From the IMG/VR virus record IMGVR_UViG_3300044535_001224, positions 1-20,013 of that record: a DNA stretch of 20,013 bases; one strand, 5' to 3'. The notes under the pieces were generated by a model that saw only the letters and a list, made by a program, of their open reading frames with translations, made no database searches and was not told the origin of the DNA. The position numbers were made by a program, and so were the translations under genes. The DNA is from a virus. Shown here one piece after another: positions 8,601 to 15,492 of the stretch; the first letter of the stretch is position 1; each line of letters starts with the position of its first letter.

Positions 8601-9894
8601 AGCATGGGCTAGAGCGGATTTTGATGGAGCAATATCAACTAGAATATTAATTCAAGAACAATCTAAAATTGATACAAGCAAAGATTATATTGTTATACAA
8701 TCAGACCCAAAGAAGGGTGGACATGATGATGGTATTATAAACCATTTGAATTCTAAATTAGAACAAGCGAAAGCAAAAGGTAATAAGGATGATATCGCAC
8801 ATTATCAAGCCGAGGTGTATGCGTTTACCAAATTAGGATTCCATGATACTATGGCAGTTGGATTTGATAAGAAAGGAAGAACAACTGTGTTCAGTATTAC
8901 AAATAAAAAACAAGATGACTTACAAGATATATGGGGTAATACAACTCCTGAATATGCTTTAAATTTAATTAAAGATTCTTTTGGACCTAAAGTATCTGGT
9001 ACGGTTGTAAGTGTTATTGAAGATGGAATACTTAAAGTTTCAAATAGTAAAAAAGCAACAACAAGACTGTTTTCTACAATGAAATTAAATGATGATTTTG
9101 TTGCTGTATGTGATACACCACAAATGAAAAAATATATGGGACAATTGAAATCTCATAAAAAATTCAATCAATGGTTATCTGATAAAAAATATAATCCAAC
9201 CGAAACAAAAGAGTGGTTGGTTCTTGCACAAAAATATGCAAAAGAAAACGATGATGCTCCATACGAACCATTTGGAAAATTTGTACATAAAGTTGGTGAG
9301 TTGGCGCAAGTTGGACCGTTTGTAAGAAAACATACTGAAATTAATTTTGAATCTTCTGCAGTTAAAAAAGCAGTTCAGAATAAAAACGATGAAAAAGAAT
9401 TAACTGCAGCGGTGCATAGAGATGTAGTAGATTCAATAGCGGAAGCAGATAAAGTAGCTGGATATCCTAAAAAGGATGGTGTAAATGGTCCGCATACACA
9501 AGCATATCTTACAACTGTAATGCATTCAATGCACTTTGATTTGATGGTTGAAAACTTTGATGGTAATTTAGGAGCTATCACAGGTATACGAGGTTCAGTT
9601 CCATCAGACTTTAGAGAGTGTTTAACGAAATTAAGTGGATTTAAAGGTGAAATCAAAACAAAAGAAGGAAGAGATTTACTAAATAAACACTTATTACAAA
9701 GATGTAAACTAAATCCACAAACAAGAGCTATTGAAATTACAAATGAAGAAGGTACTAGTGTTTTGGCAGAAGATACTTGGAGAACTGCCGGTACATCTCA
9801 AAAAGTAGAAAAGAAACTTGGTGGTGGTTTAAGAAGTTGTATTACTAACAGAATTGATAAAAGACAAGCTGATAAACGAGCAAAGGGTATGTAA
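5656..9894 (+). CDS. Giant multidomain (polyvalent-type) phage protein with ParB-like and TIKI/TraB-like domains
   Basis: This 1412-residue protein has several modules. Residues 1-57 are amphipathic helices with LTE motifs (11-13, 55-57). About 120-260 is an acidic Pro/Glu/Lys-rich linker. About 300-440 is a ParB/sulfiredoxin-like domain with KATQSEL and DGHHRW (391-396). About 480-710 holds GTVH (494-497), Glu527 and GEGH (697-700), that is, two GX2H motifs and a Glu as in the TIKI/TraB/EreA metalloprotease-like superfamily. At 734-742, IIEGFIEE-A is followed by an Ala/Lys/Pro linker to ~840, and a long C-terminal region (850-1412) is mostly unrecognised; GFHDTMAVGF...ITNKK near 1061-1085 is weakly PD-(D/E)xK-like. 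There is no signal peptide. Phage polyvalent proteins of this kind are often packaged and injected. The last codons and stop form part of a terminator. Domain calls are by motif only; the gene itself is certain. Confidence 0.7.
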   Translation: MNVSQLINEILTEWAYRVDDGMPNPKNPTHIKELGIVLSEMGLSHIKNQLVENLLTEKGKTPEKHVVEADKQFKNPILNKSIKYKNTKGEDTEGLVGNLLRLPAEHPGRKAAERMLPPEGSEERDTINKDLGGENQPEKPETPTDDKGGGEQQPKEDPIQKAAPMFDPKLDPAMGVRLDKEKETLAQLAKDDEEKDAEAEKEVKPKEETEFNPIAAVDVQSEIPEADPDTFGGESDIPDGIGEKELEQFNTDIKKVKDIVADAKAKGEKAPNINLCQITVPGTNLYCDDNLGIPRAEMPQFKGKAIEGSRAANMPVDASGEVDTEPVFKEMLKEKGITVSQTEVPADKLKATQSELVGAKVVGMMGALEENPEHEKITAPIYVSRDGYVIDGHHRWAAIAAYNAAHSDSQIQMKVQVIDMDIKDAIPMCNKFAEDMGIAAKKADANKETPTEPKAAEVKPNETDPESNVKTFKGESSGKEIKTIEFEGGGYLFGTVHRDEKMVDDIVNQVKATVPKEKWKDIVFVGEGGATGNSGELEFNDEMIPAQEKFKEMGAGVDSFDGDALDVHKPESELYKSQEKQTGLSQSKIKAGNWASMIGQGEGTDTMETSKFLDNEGKQFLQDAAKEAGFPPIRNWDNPSEQDKDTLYRLSFPEDNGDRETGVNDIQVAFNKARDLNIIKKQKELSAQGKIPVVVAGEGHADLVDDIWRQKNKNEQIQMKEELLPLVDKMIGQIIEGFIEEANPKPSQTHPGYYHRGGGYYSKQADGDITHKTDGGALRKLTAKEKADKNKTAAPKPKAQVGKTIAPSGFRQTKDLKKSTPKAEPKPVTTDNSTPSVVSNGLNNGSLQSLRSVNAKLISDRDKGIAGAGGPVASYGEAALTTFANKLQEVGGFEGYVAGNKNAVAKKVGEISKNRKAFKSSIETVARQLGFVLPKDEAKVLEYIGARIVFGDNELARLKKDKNSLWYKTGKQGFGQDEDAFRAWARADFDGAISTRILIQEQSKIDTSKDYIVIQSDPKKGGHDDGIINHLNSKLEQAKAKGNKDDIAHYQAEVYAFTKLGFHDTMAVGFDKKGRTTVFSITNKKQDDLQDIWGNTTPEYALNLIKDSFGPKVSGTVVSVIEDGILKVSNSKKATTRLFSTMKLNDDFVAVCDTPQMKKYMGQLKSHKKFNQWLSDKKYNPTETKEWLVLAQKYAKENDDAPYEPFGKFVHKVGELAQVGPFVRKHTEINFESSAVKKAVQNKNDEKELTAAVHRDVVDSIAEADKVAGYPKKDGVNGPHTQAYLTTVMHSMHFDLMVENFDGNLGAITGIRGSVPSDFRECLTKLSGFKGEIKTKEGRDLLNKHLLQRCKLNPQTRAIEITNEEGTSVLAEDTWRTAGTSQKVEKKLGGGLRSCITNRIDKRQADKRAKGM

Positions 9895-9917
9895 AAATAC
9901 CCTTTCATCCGTTTTTT
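9882..9917 (+). terminator. Intrinsic terminator overlapping the stop codon of the giant gene
   Basis: AAAGGGTAT (9882-9890) and ATACCCTTT (9897-9905) form a perfect 9-bp stem, with the TAA stop codon inside the 6-base loop. A T-run follows at 9912-9917, six bases after the stem. It is a strong candidate for ending the nuclease/giant-protein transcript. Confidence 0.75.
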
Positions 9918-9927
9918 CATATTTATA
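9918..9927 (+). promoter_or_regulatory. CATATTTATA motif, possible second-class phage promoter
   Basis: This is the same ten bases as at 5010 and 17204, placed immediately after a terminator and 38 bases before the next ATG, where a promoter is needed. No TTTGGT box is present at the N18 position. Confidence 0.45.
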
Positions 9928-9955
9928 GATGATATAAAAGAAAAGGGAAAAGCGG

Positions 9956-10384
9956 ATGAAAACACAGTTACTATGTACGTTTACAACGAAGGGTGAGTTA
10001 CAGAATACATTACAATTAATTAGAGAAACTTACCACATCGTTTATAATTACATTTATATTCTCCAAAATAAGGCGAATTTAGATGAATTATTTATCACGT
10101 ACAATATTGATACAGCATTCCAACCGGATACTCCGTTGGAAAATACAATTTTAATACATAGAAAAAAAGAGTCTAACTCACTTTATACTATTAATGCTCT
10201 TAACGAATTAGTTAAAGAGGAAAATGGTGGAGTGTTAGATACTTCTTTTGTCATCAATTGGCAGAAGTTTAAAAATTCAATCATATTAACCAACGCCGAA
10301 GGTACTAAAAAAATTCAAACAAGAGTTTTTGAAGTAATTGACTTTGGTGAAGGAAAAGAGGTTATAACTGAAGAACGCAAATAA
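9956..10384 (+). CDS. Conserved hypothetical T4-like phage protein
   Basis: This is a 142-residue soluble protein starting MKTQLLCTFTTKGELQ. The segment LIHRKKESNSLYTINALNEL (about residues 61-84) and the following NGG...INWQKFKNSIIL resemble, from memory, a conserved hypothetical family in marine T4-like phages containing a 'TLYTINALN' motif. No function is known to me. There is no signal peptide or membrane helix. It lies seven bases before the endolysin gene and after a terminator, so it is probably the first gene of a short late operon with the endolysin. The gene call is strong; the family link is from memory and should be treated as moderate. Confidence 0.7.
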   Translation: MKTQLLCTFTTKGELQNTLQLIRETYHIVYNYIYILQNKANLDELFITYNIDTAFQPDTPLENTILIHRKKESNSLYTINALNELVKEENGGVLDTSFVINWQKFKNSIILTNAEGTKKIQTRVFEVIDFGEGKEVITEERK

Positions 10385-10391
10385 TATTATT

Positions 10392-11225
10392 ATGTTATTA
10401 AAAAAAGGTGATAACAACGAAAACGTAAAATTGATGCAGGAGAAATTAGGTATCTCTCCGGCAGTTACTAACTTTGGTCCTAAAACCGAAGCAGCAGTAA
10501 AAGAATTCCAATCTAAACATGGACTTCCTGCAGATGGTATTGTAGGTGATGCAACTTGGGCTAAAATTATGGGAGAGGGAACTCCACCACCGGCACCAGC
10601 AGCACCAATAGCACCAGTAGGTGGGTTAAAATTGGATAAATTAAAAGGACACATTCCTGATGCAGTAATCGCTATGATTCCTGATACGGCAGCTAAGTTC
10701 CAAATTAATACTCCATTAAGATTAGCACACTTCTTAGCACAATGTGGACATGAGAGTGGTGGATTTAGAGTAACACAAGAAAACCTAAACTATTCGGCTA
10801 AAGGATTGGCTGGTATCTTTAAGAAATATTTCCCAACTGAAGCAGCGGCAACTCCATATGCTAGACAACCACAAAAGATTGCAAACAAAGTATATGCAAA
10901 TCGTATGGCTAATGGTTCTGAAGCAAGTGGTGATGGCTACAAATTCAGAGGTAGAGGATATATCCAATTAACAGGTAGAGATAACTACACTCAATTCGGT
11001 AAAGCAATTGGTGAAGATATTGCAAATAATCCAGATGCAGTTAGTGGACAATACGCATTATTATCAGCAGCTTGGTTCTGGTCTAAAAATGGATTGAATA
11101 AGTTGGCAGATGGTGGTGCAAATGATACTGTGGTAACATCTATTACTAAAAGAGTAAATGGTGGTACAATTGGTTTACCAGACCGTATCAAACACTTTAA
11201 AGAATATTATCATTTACTAGCATAA
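10392..11225 (+). CDS. Endolysin: peptidoglycan-binding domain plus GH19 muramidase/chitinase-like domain
   Basis: This 277-residue lysis enzyme would cleave host peptidoglycan at the end of infection. Residues 1-59 form a PG_binding_1 domain (KKGDNNENVKLMQEKLGI, FGPKTEAAVKEFQSKHGL, DGIVGDATW). A Pro/Ala linker (~64-76) follows, then a glycoside hydrolase family 19 domain with AQCGHESGGF, where Glu121 is the likely general acid, and the family signature YKFRGRGYIQLTGRDNY. Length and order fit GH19 phage endolysins. There is no signal peptide or membrane anchor, so release to the periplasm should need a holin; none is visible nearby. It is the second gene after the terminator at 9882. Substrate (muramic-acid versus chitin linkages) is inferred from the phage context. 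Confidence 0.92.
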   Translation: MLLKKGDNNENVKLMQEKLGISPAVTNFGPKTEAAVKEFQSKHGLPADGIVGDATWAKIMGEGTPPPAPAAPIAPVGGLKLDKLKGHIPDAVIAMIPDTAAKFQINTPLRLAHFLAQCGHESGGFRVTQENLNYSAKGLAGIFKKYFPTEAAATPYARQPQKIANKVYANRMANGSEASGDGYKFRGRGYIQLTGRDNYTQFGKAIGEDIANNPDAVSGQYALLSAAWFWSKNGLNKLADGGANDTVVTSITKRVNGGTIGLPDRIKHFKEYYHLLA

Positions 11226-11228
11226 TAA

Positions 11229-11260
11229 TTTGGTAGATTTATAAAAAAATCGTATATTTA
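11229..11260 (+). promoter_or_regulatory. Promoter (TTTGGT-N18-TATATTTA)
   Basis: TTTGGT at 11229-11234 and TATATTTA at 11253-11260 have the standard 18-base spacer. The ATG at 11278 is 18 bases past the box. The -7 region continues as TATATTTATATTATA, sharing 14 bases with the leader at 5011. Confidence 0.7.
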
Positions 11261-11277
11261 TATTATAAAGTAAAAAA

Positions 11278-12171
11278 ATGGCAAATATCAGATTAAAAGA
11301 ATTACTGGAAGCTAATATAGACCCTAAATTGGTAGCAAGAAGTAAAGAAAGTGGAAAACTTGTTTATTTCAAAACACCACAAGCTAAAGATGCAGCATTG
11401 AAAGCTGGTTCTCATTTAGACCCTAAAGATAAAAAAGATAAAACTCCTAAAGCATCTGCAAAACCAAATGATATGTTTGGTGGAGATTATGCAAAAGATA
11501 GAGGCGGAGAAGCTCCAAAAGCTGATCCTGTTATTGCAGTAGCATCTAGAGCTCAAATGGTCCCAAAACAGTTAGCAGGTTGGGCAGATAAGAATGGTGT
11601 AGACCTTTCCAAAGTATCCGATGCTTTAAATTCAGGTGAGTTAGATGTATTTGATTTTAGAACGGCAGTTAGTGGTATTGATGGTAACAAATACGCTAAA
11701 GATGTAATTGCTAAATATTCACAATCTGATTCTAATACGAAATATTCACAATCAGTTAAACAAGATATTGATGGACAAACTGATGATGAATTATACGATG
11801 CTTTGTATGATATGGGATATGATTTCGGAGAACTTGGCAGTGATGATTTTGATGAAGAAGGATTCGCCGATGCAGCAATAAATTTAGGTTACCGATATGA
11901 TGACAAAAATAAAGTATGGAATCATAGAGATGACATGGATGATAATGATGATTCTGATGTAGATGGACAAGATGATGAGGAATTATATAACGCTTTATCT
12001 GATATGGGATATGATTTTGGAAAATTTGGTAGTAAGAATTTTGATGAAAAAGGATTTGCTGATGCAGCGATAAATTTAGGTTACCGATATGATGACAAAA
12101 ATAAAGTATGGAATCATAGAGATAATGTAAAAGAAAGTTCAACGAAACTAACATCAATGATTAAAAAATAA
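11278..12171 (+). CDS. Acidic repeat protein, candidate packaged internal head protein
   Basis: This is a 297-residue protein of unrecognised family. Residues 1-45 (MANIRLKELLEAN, then SKESGKLVYFK) form a short amphipathic helix ending LLE-A, followed by a GKLVYFK strand. This layout echoes residues 734-765 of the giant protein at 5656 and resembles T4 capsid-targeting sequences that end xLxE/A or FIAE/A. About 45-80 is a Lys/Pro/Asp linker. About 85-145 is a small helical domain. Residues 163-290 hold two acidic 64-residue repeats, each with ELYxAL, DMGYDFG, FADAAINLGYRYDD and VWNHRD. There is no signal peptide or membrane segment. Its own promoter and a strong terminator make it a single-gene unit. 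Packaging in the head is inference. Confidence 0.7.
   Translation: MANIRLKELLEANIDPKLVARSKESGKLVYFKTPQAKDAALKAGSHLDPKDKKDKTPKASAKPNDMFGGDYAKDRGGEAPKADPVIAVASRAQMVPKQLAGWADKNGVDLSKVSDALNSGELDVFDFRTAVSGIDGNKYAKDVIAKYSQSDSNTKYSQSVKQDIDGQTDDELYDALYDMGYDFGELGSDDFDEEGFADAAINLGYRYDDKNKVWNHRDDMDDNDDSDVDGQDDEELYNALSDMGYDFGKFGSKNFDEKGFADAAINLGYRYDDKNKVWNHRDNVKESSTKLTSMIKK
11764..12123 (+). repeat. Tandem duplication of a 192-bp coding unit
   Basis: The unit at 11764-11955 is repeated at 11956-12123 (last part missing), offset by exactly 192 bases (64 codons). The 53 bases at 11879-11931 and 12071-12123 are identical, including third codon positions, while the first halves have diverged. This points to a fairly recent duplication or gene conversion. 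Confidence 0.9.
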
Positions 12172-12173
12172 AC

Positions 12174-12205
12174 AAAAGGGAGAAACTAAAAATTCTCCCT
12201 TTTTT
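12174..12205 (+). terminator. Strong intrinsic terminator
   Basis: AAAAGGGAGAA (12174-12184) and TTCTCCCTTTT (12193-12203) form an 11-bp perfect stem with an 8-base A-rich loop and a T tail. It lies two bases after the stop codon. With A-rich and T-rich flanks it may act in both directions. Confidence 0.88.
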
Positions 12206-12206
12206 A

Positions 12207-12238
12207 TTTGGTATTGTCACAAATTTATCGTATATTTG
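12207..12238 (+). promoter_or_regulatory. Upstream promoter of the SSB/replication block
   Basis: TTTGGT at 12207-12212 and TATATTTG at 12231-12238, spacer 18. It starts directly after the terminator T-run and gives a leader of roughly 180 bases before the SSB gene. Confidence 0.75.
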
Positions 12239-12285
12239 TTACACATTTGATAAGAAAATAGATGGAAATTTATTACAAAAAAAGA

Positions 12286-12317
12286 TTTGGAAATATCGGA
12301 AAATTGTTGTATATTTG
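12286..12317 (+). promoter_or_regulatory. Second tandem promoter of the SSB/replication block
   Basis: TTTGGA at 12286-12291 and TATATTTG at 12310-12317, spacer 18, placed 79 bases after the first. Two promoters in series suggest high or two-phase expression of the SSB gene. The leader from here is about 100 bases. Confidence 0.7.
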
Positions 12318-12347
12318 TATTTCTATTATATTTATTAATGTAACGGA

Positions 12348-12420
12348 AGTGTAGGAAAGACACTATAATCCAACCTTAAAACATAAACGTTTTAAACCTT
12401 AAACTCTTAAAACTTAAAAG
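12348..12420 (+). promoter_or_regulatory. Candidate translational autoregulatory operator of the SSB gene
   Basis: Five copies of TTAAA (12376, 12392, 12399, 12407, 12414) lie in an almost G-free, probably unstructured stretch ending three bases before the ATG. Upstream is a hairpin, AGTGT (12348-12352) with ACACT (12360-12364), whose loop GGA could pair with TCC at 12369-12371 as a small pseudoknot. T4 gp32 represses its own mRNA by nucleating at a leader pseudoknot and spreading over UUAAA-type repeats, so the layout is the same. The function here is inference. Confidence 0.55.
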
Positions 12421-12423
12421 AAA

Positions 12424-13245
12424 ATGGCTATTAATTTAGACGCAATTAAGAGCAGACTTAACAAACTGCAAAACACCCAAAGAACAACTGTAGAACTTTG
12501 GAAACCAGCACCGGGAAAACACACTATTCGTTTAGTCCCTTACAAATTCAACAAAGAGAATCCTTTCATTGAATTGTACTTTCACTACAACATTAACAAC
12601 AAAACTTATCTATCTCCGATGTCATTCGGTAGACCTGACCCAATTGTTGAGTTTGCTGACAAACTTAAAAGAATGGGTGATAAGGAAGATTGGAAAGCTG
12701 CTAAAAAAATGGAGCCGAAACTTAGAACTTTTGTACCAGTATTGGTAAGAGGTGAAGAAGGTGAAGGTGTAAAATTTTGGGGCTTTGGAAAAACTGTATA
12801 TCAAGAGATTCTTGGTTATATGGCAGATCCTGATTACGGTGATATTACTGACCCAAATGAAGGTAGAGATATTACTGTTGAAGTAGTATCAGCTGAAGAC
12901 AGTGGTACATCTTACCCTGTAACAACAATCCGTGTTAAACCAAAGGAAACTCCATTGGCAACATCTAAAGAAGATACGGACAAGTATTTAACTTCTCAAA
13001 AAGAAATTACTGAACTTTATTCAGAATTAACTTATGCAGAATTGAAAAATGTATTAGAAGGTTGGTTAAATCCATCAGCAACATCGGAAGATGAAAAATC
13101 AGCATCAGCTGAAACACTTTCATCAACTGCTAAAAATGATGATGATGAAGCACCATTTGATACAACTCCATCAAAACCAGCGGCAGCGCCAGCTAAAAAA
13201 TTAGATGATGTGGCAGCGGCATTTGATGACCTTTTCAATTCATAA
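12424..13245 (+). CDS. gp32-like single-stranded DNA-binding protein
   Basis: This 273-residue protein coats ssDNA at replication forks and recombination intermediates. The N-terminus is basic and Gln/Asn-rich (LDAIKSRLNKLQN), as in the gp32 self-association arm. The core has LVPYKFNKENPFIELYFHYNIN and aromatic patches (KFWGFGKTVYQEI) typical of the gp32 OB fold. The C-terminal ~40 residues are acidic and disordered, ending AAAFDDLFNS, like the protein-interaction tail of gp32 and bacterial SSBs. There is no cysteine anywhere, so the T4 zinc site is absent. Two tandem promoters and a UUAAA-repeat leader precede it, consistent with heavy, autoregulated expression. UvsX follows 13 bases later. 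T4 gp32 is about 301 residues, so the size fits. Confidence 0.88.
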   Translation: MAINLDAIKSRLNKLQNTQRTTVELWKPAPGKHTIRLVPYKFNKENPFIELYFHYNINNKTYLSPMSFGRPDPIVEFADKLKRMGDKEDWKAAKKMEPKLRTFVPVLVRGEEGEGVKFWGFGKTVYQEILGYMADPDYGDITDPNEGRDITVEVVSAEDSGTSYPVTTIRVKPKETPLATSKEDTDKYLTSQKEITELYSELTYAELKNVLEGWLNPSATSEDEKSASAETLSSTAKNDDDEAPFDTTPSKPAAAPAKKLDDVAAAFDDLFNS

Positions 13246-13258
13246 AATAAGTTAATAT

Positions 13259-14380
13259 ATGGCTAAAGCAACTAAGGAAATAGACTTGGCAGCAGTACTT
13301 GCTGAGTCCCTTAACAAACAATCAAAAGACCAAAAGGTAGCATTCTTTTTGGACTCGGATGAAGCTCCCACAAATGTAGAGGGATGGATTTCAACCGGAG
13401 CATCAATGTTAGATGTGGCTATCTCAAATCGCCCGTATGGTGGTTTGCCTGTTGGTAGAATTACCGAAGTGACAGGATTGGAACAAAGCGGCAAATCATT
13501 ACTTTCAGCACACTTACTTGCCGAAACACAAAAGTTAGGTGGTATCGCTGTGTTGATTGATACTGAAAACGCCGTAAGTAGAGAGTTCTTGGAAGCCATT
13601 GGAGTAGATACAACCAAATTACTTTATGTAGCAGCTGAAACTGTTGAACAATGTTTTGAATATACCGAAACCATTATTGAGAAAGTGAGAACTAACTCAA
13701 AAGATAAGTATGTAACAATCGTTGTGGATTCAGTAGCAGCGGCATCAACTGAAAAGGAGATGGAAGCTGATTATGGTAAAGATGGTTACGCTACCGATAA
13801 AGCAATTATCATTTCCAAAGCAATGCGTAAAATTACTAACTTAATTGGTAGACAGAAAATCACTTTGGTTTTCACAAATCAATTAAGACAGAAGATGAAC
13901 GCAATGCCATTCTCTGACCCTTGGACAACTTCTGGTGGTAAAGCAATTGCTTTCCACGCATCAGTTCGTTTGAGATTAAAGAGTATGGGAACGATTAAGG
14001 CTAAAGAAAATGGTAACGAAAGAATCGTAGGTATTAAAGTTCGTTGTCAAGTAGTAAAAAATCGTATGGGACCACCGTTACGTTCCGCTGATTTTGATAT
14101 CTTCTTTGACAGAGGCATTGATAACTATGGTGCTTGGTTAGGATTAATGAAGGATAATGGTATTGTAAAACAATCAGGAGCTTGGTATGAATATATTGAT
14201 ATTGATTCAGGCGAAGTGATTAAATTTCAATCCAAAGATTTTCCAACAACATTAGAATCTAATCAGGAAATAAAAGAACAAATCTATAAAAGGATTTGTG
14301 AAGCAACAATTTCACAATACAAAAAAGATTCATTGGATACTGATAGTTTGGTGACAGACTCAGAAGTAATCGGTGATTAA
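13259..14380 (+). CDS. uvsX: RecA/UvsX-type strand-exchange recombinase
   Basis: This 373-residue ATPase forms filaments on ssDNA and drives strand exchange and recombination-dependent replication. Walker A is GLEQSGKS (73-80). The DTENAV segment (101-106) corresponds to RecA DAEHAL, and Walker B is VTIVVD (152-157). The L2/Q-containing segment LVFTNQLRQKMNAM and the SGGKAIAFHASVRLRL motif are RecA hallmarks. It sits between the gp32-like SSB and the 5' nuclease, the natural partners in T4-type replication. No mediator (UvsY) is visible in this window. Whether it is closer to bacterial RecA or T4 UvsX cannot be settled by eye; the length and phage context favour a UvsX-like role. Confidence 0.95.
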   Translation: MAKATKEIDLAAVLAESLNKQSKDQKVAFFLDSDEAPTNVEGWISTGASMLDVAISNRPYGGLPVGRITEVTGLEQSGKSLLSAHLLAETQKLGGIAVLIDTENAVSREFLEAIGVDTTKLLYVAAETVEQCFEYTETIIEKVRTNSKDKYVTIVVDSVAAASTEKEMEADYGKDGYATDKAIIISKAMRKITNLIGRQKITLVFTNQLRQKMNAMPFSDPWTTSGGKAIAFHASVRLRLKSMGTIKAKENGNERIVGIKVRCQVVKNRMGPPLRSADFDIFFDRGIDNYGAWLGLMKDNGIVKQSGAWYEYIDIDSGEVIKFQSKDFPTTLESNQEIKEQIYKRICEATISQYKKDSLDTDSLVTDSEVIGD

Positions 14381-14384
14381 TTAA

Positions 14385-15443
14385 ATGTTACAAAAAAATA
14401 TGAAAGACTTATACAAAAAATTACTCAATGAAGTAGAATCTGAACATGAATCTAATGCCCAAAGGGTAAGGAATGGTAGAGTTCTTATCATAGATGGACT
14501 CAATACCTTCATCCGTAGTTGGACTACTAATCCCATTATGAATGAGGATGGTGAACATACGGGTGGAGTTATTGGTTCATTAAATTCAATCGGATATCAA
14601 ATTCGTCAATTCAATCCAACCAGAGTTATCTTAACCTTTGATGGTAAGGGTGGTTCAAAAGGCAGGAAAGAATTATTTGAAGGATATAAAGCTGATAGAG
14701 GTAAGAATCGTTTTAGAGTAAATCGTCAGTATCCTGAAATGATGACTCAAGAAGATGAACAAATTTCAATGAAAAGACAATTTGTATGGTTAGTAGACTT
14801 GTTAGATAGTTTACCAATTACTACAATGATATATGATGGTATTGAAGCGGATGATGTAATAGGACACATAGCTAGGCATGTGCTTGGTGAAGATGAAGAA
14901 TGTTACATCGTTTCTACTGATAAAGATTTTTTACAACTAGTAGATGAAAAAACAAAAGTATTTTCACCAACTAAAAAGAAACTTTACGATAGAGAATTAG
15001 TTAAATCAGAATGGGGAATGTATCCGCAAAATCTTTTACTATTCAGAACATTGGATGGAGATAATTCTGATAATGTGCCTGGTGTTAAAGGATGTGGATT
15101 AAAGACTGTTCTTAAAAGATTTCCTGAATTATCGGAAGATAGAGAAATAACTTTTGATGAGTTCTTTCAAATATGCGAAGATAGAAGGAAAGAAGCTAAA
15201 ATCTATGAAGATATACTTGCGGCCAAAGATGATGTTTTGAGAAATAGACAAATCATGCAATTGCAAGAACCACATATCAATACAAATACAAAGTTGAAAA
15301 TAAATGACCGTTTTGCCGAACCAAACAAAAAGTTTGATAAGATGGAATTTATCAGAGCAGCTATGAAGTATAAAATTCTTCAAAACTGGAAAGATATAAA
15401 CGATTGGCTAAAATCAACATACACGAATATTATAGTAAAATAA
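14385..15443 (+). CDS. 5'-3' exonuclease/flap endonuclease (T4 RNase H-like)
   Basis: This 352-residue nuclease would remove RNA primers and flaps from lagging-strand fragments. The conserved acidic motifs of the FEN/PIN-like family are present: VLIIDGLNTFIRSW near residue 30, ILTFDGKGGSKGRKELFEGYKADR near 83-105, IEADDVIGHIARHV near 150, CYIVSTDKDFLQLVD near 170-185, and LDGDNSDNVPGVKGCGLKT, the helix-hairpin-helix DNA-binding segment. The start could also be the ATG at 14400 (MKDLYKKLL); the first one is kept because both lie in the short gap after uvsX. T4 RNase H is 305 residues, so the size is compatible. It complements the polymerase at 3722, which lacks a 5' nuclease domain. Confidence 0.92.
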   Translation: MLQKNMKDLYKKLLNEVESEHESNAQRVRNGRVLIIDGLNTFIRSWTTNPIMNEDGEHTGGVIGSLNSIGYQIRQFNPTRVILTFDGKGGSKGRKELFEGYKADRGKNRFRVNRQYPEMMTQEDEQISMKRQFVWLVDLLDSLPITTMIYDGIEADDVIGHIARHVLGEDEECYIVSTDKDFLQLVDEKTKVFSPTKKKLYDRELVKSEWGMYPQNLLLFRTLDGDNSDNVPGVKGCGLKTVLKRFPELSEDREITFDEFFQICEDRRKEAKIYEDILAAKDDVLRNRQIMQLQEPHINTNTKLKINDRFAEPNKKFDKMEFIRAAMKYKILQNWKDINDWLKSTYTNIIVK

Positions 15444-15475
15444 TTTGGTGGTATCACTAAATTGTTGTATATTTG
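15444..15475 (+). promoter_or_regulatory. Promoter for helicase operon (TTTGGT-N18-TATATTTG)
   Basis: TTTGGT at 15444-15449 and TATATTTG at 15468-15475, spacer 18, beginning at the first base after the 5' nuclease stop codon. The ATG at 15493 is 18 bases past the -7 box. Confidence 0.8.
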
Positions 15476-15492
15476 TAAACCAATAAAGATAA

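Noticed and set aside
12262-12354. A 30-codon frame starting ATG GAA ATT in the SSB leader
   Set aside because: It overlaps the second TTTGGA-N18-TATATTTG promoter and ends inside the leader hairpin; residue content follows the promoter bases, so it is more likely chance.
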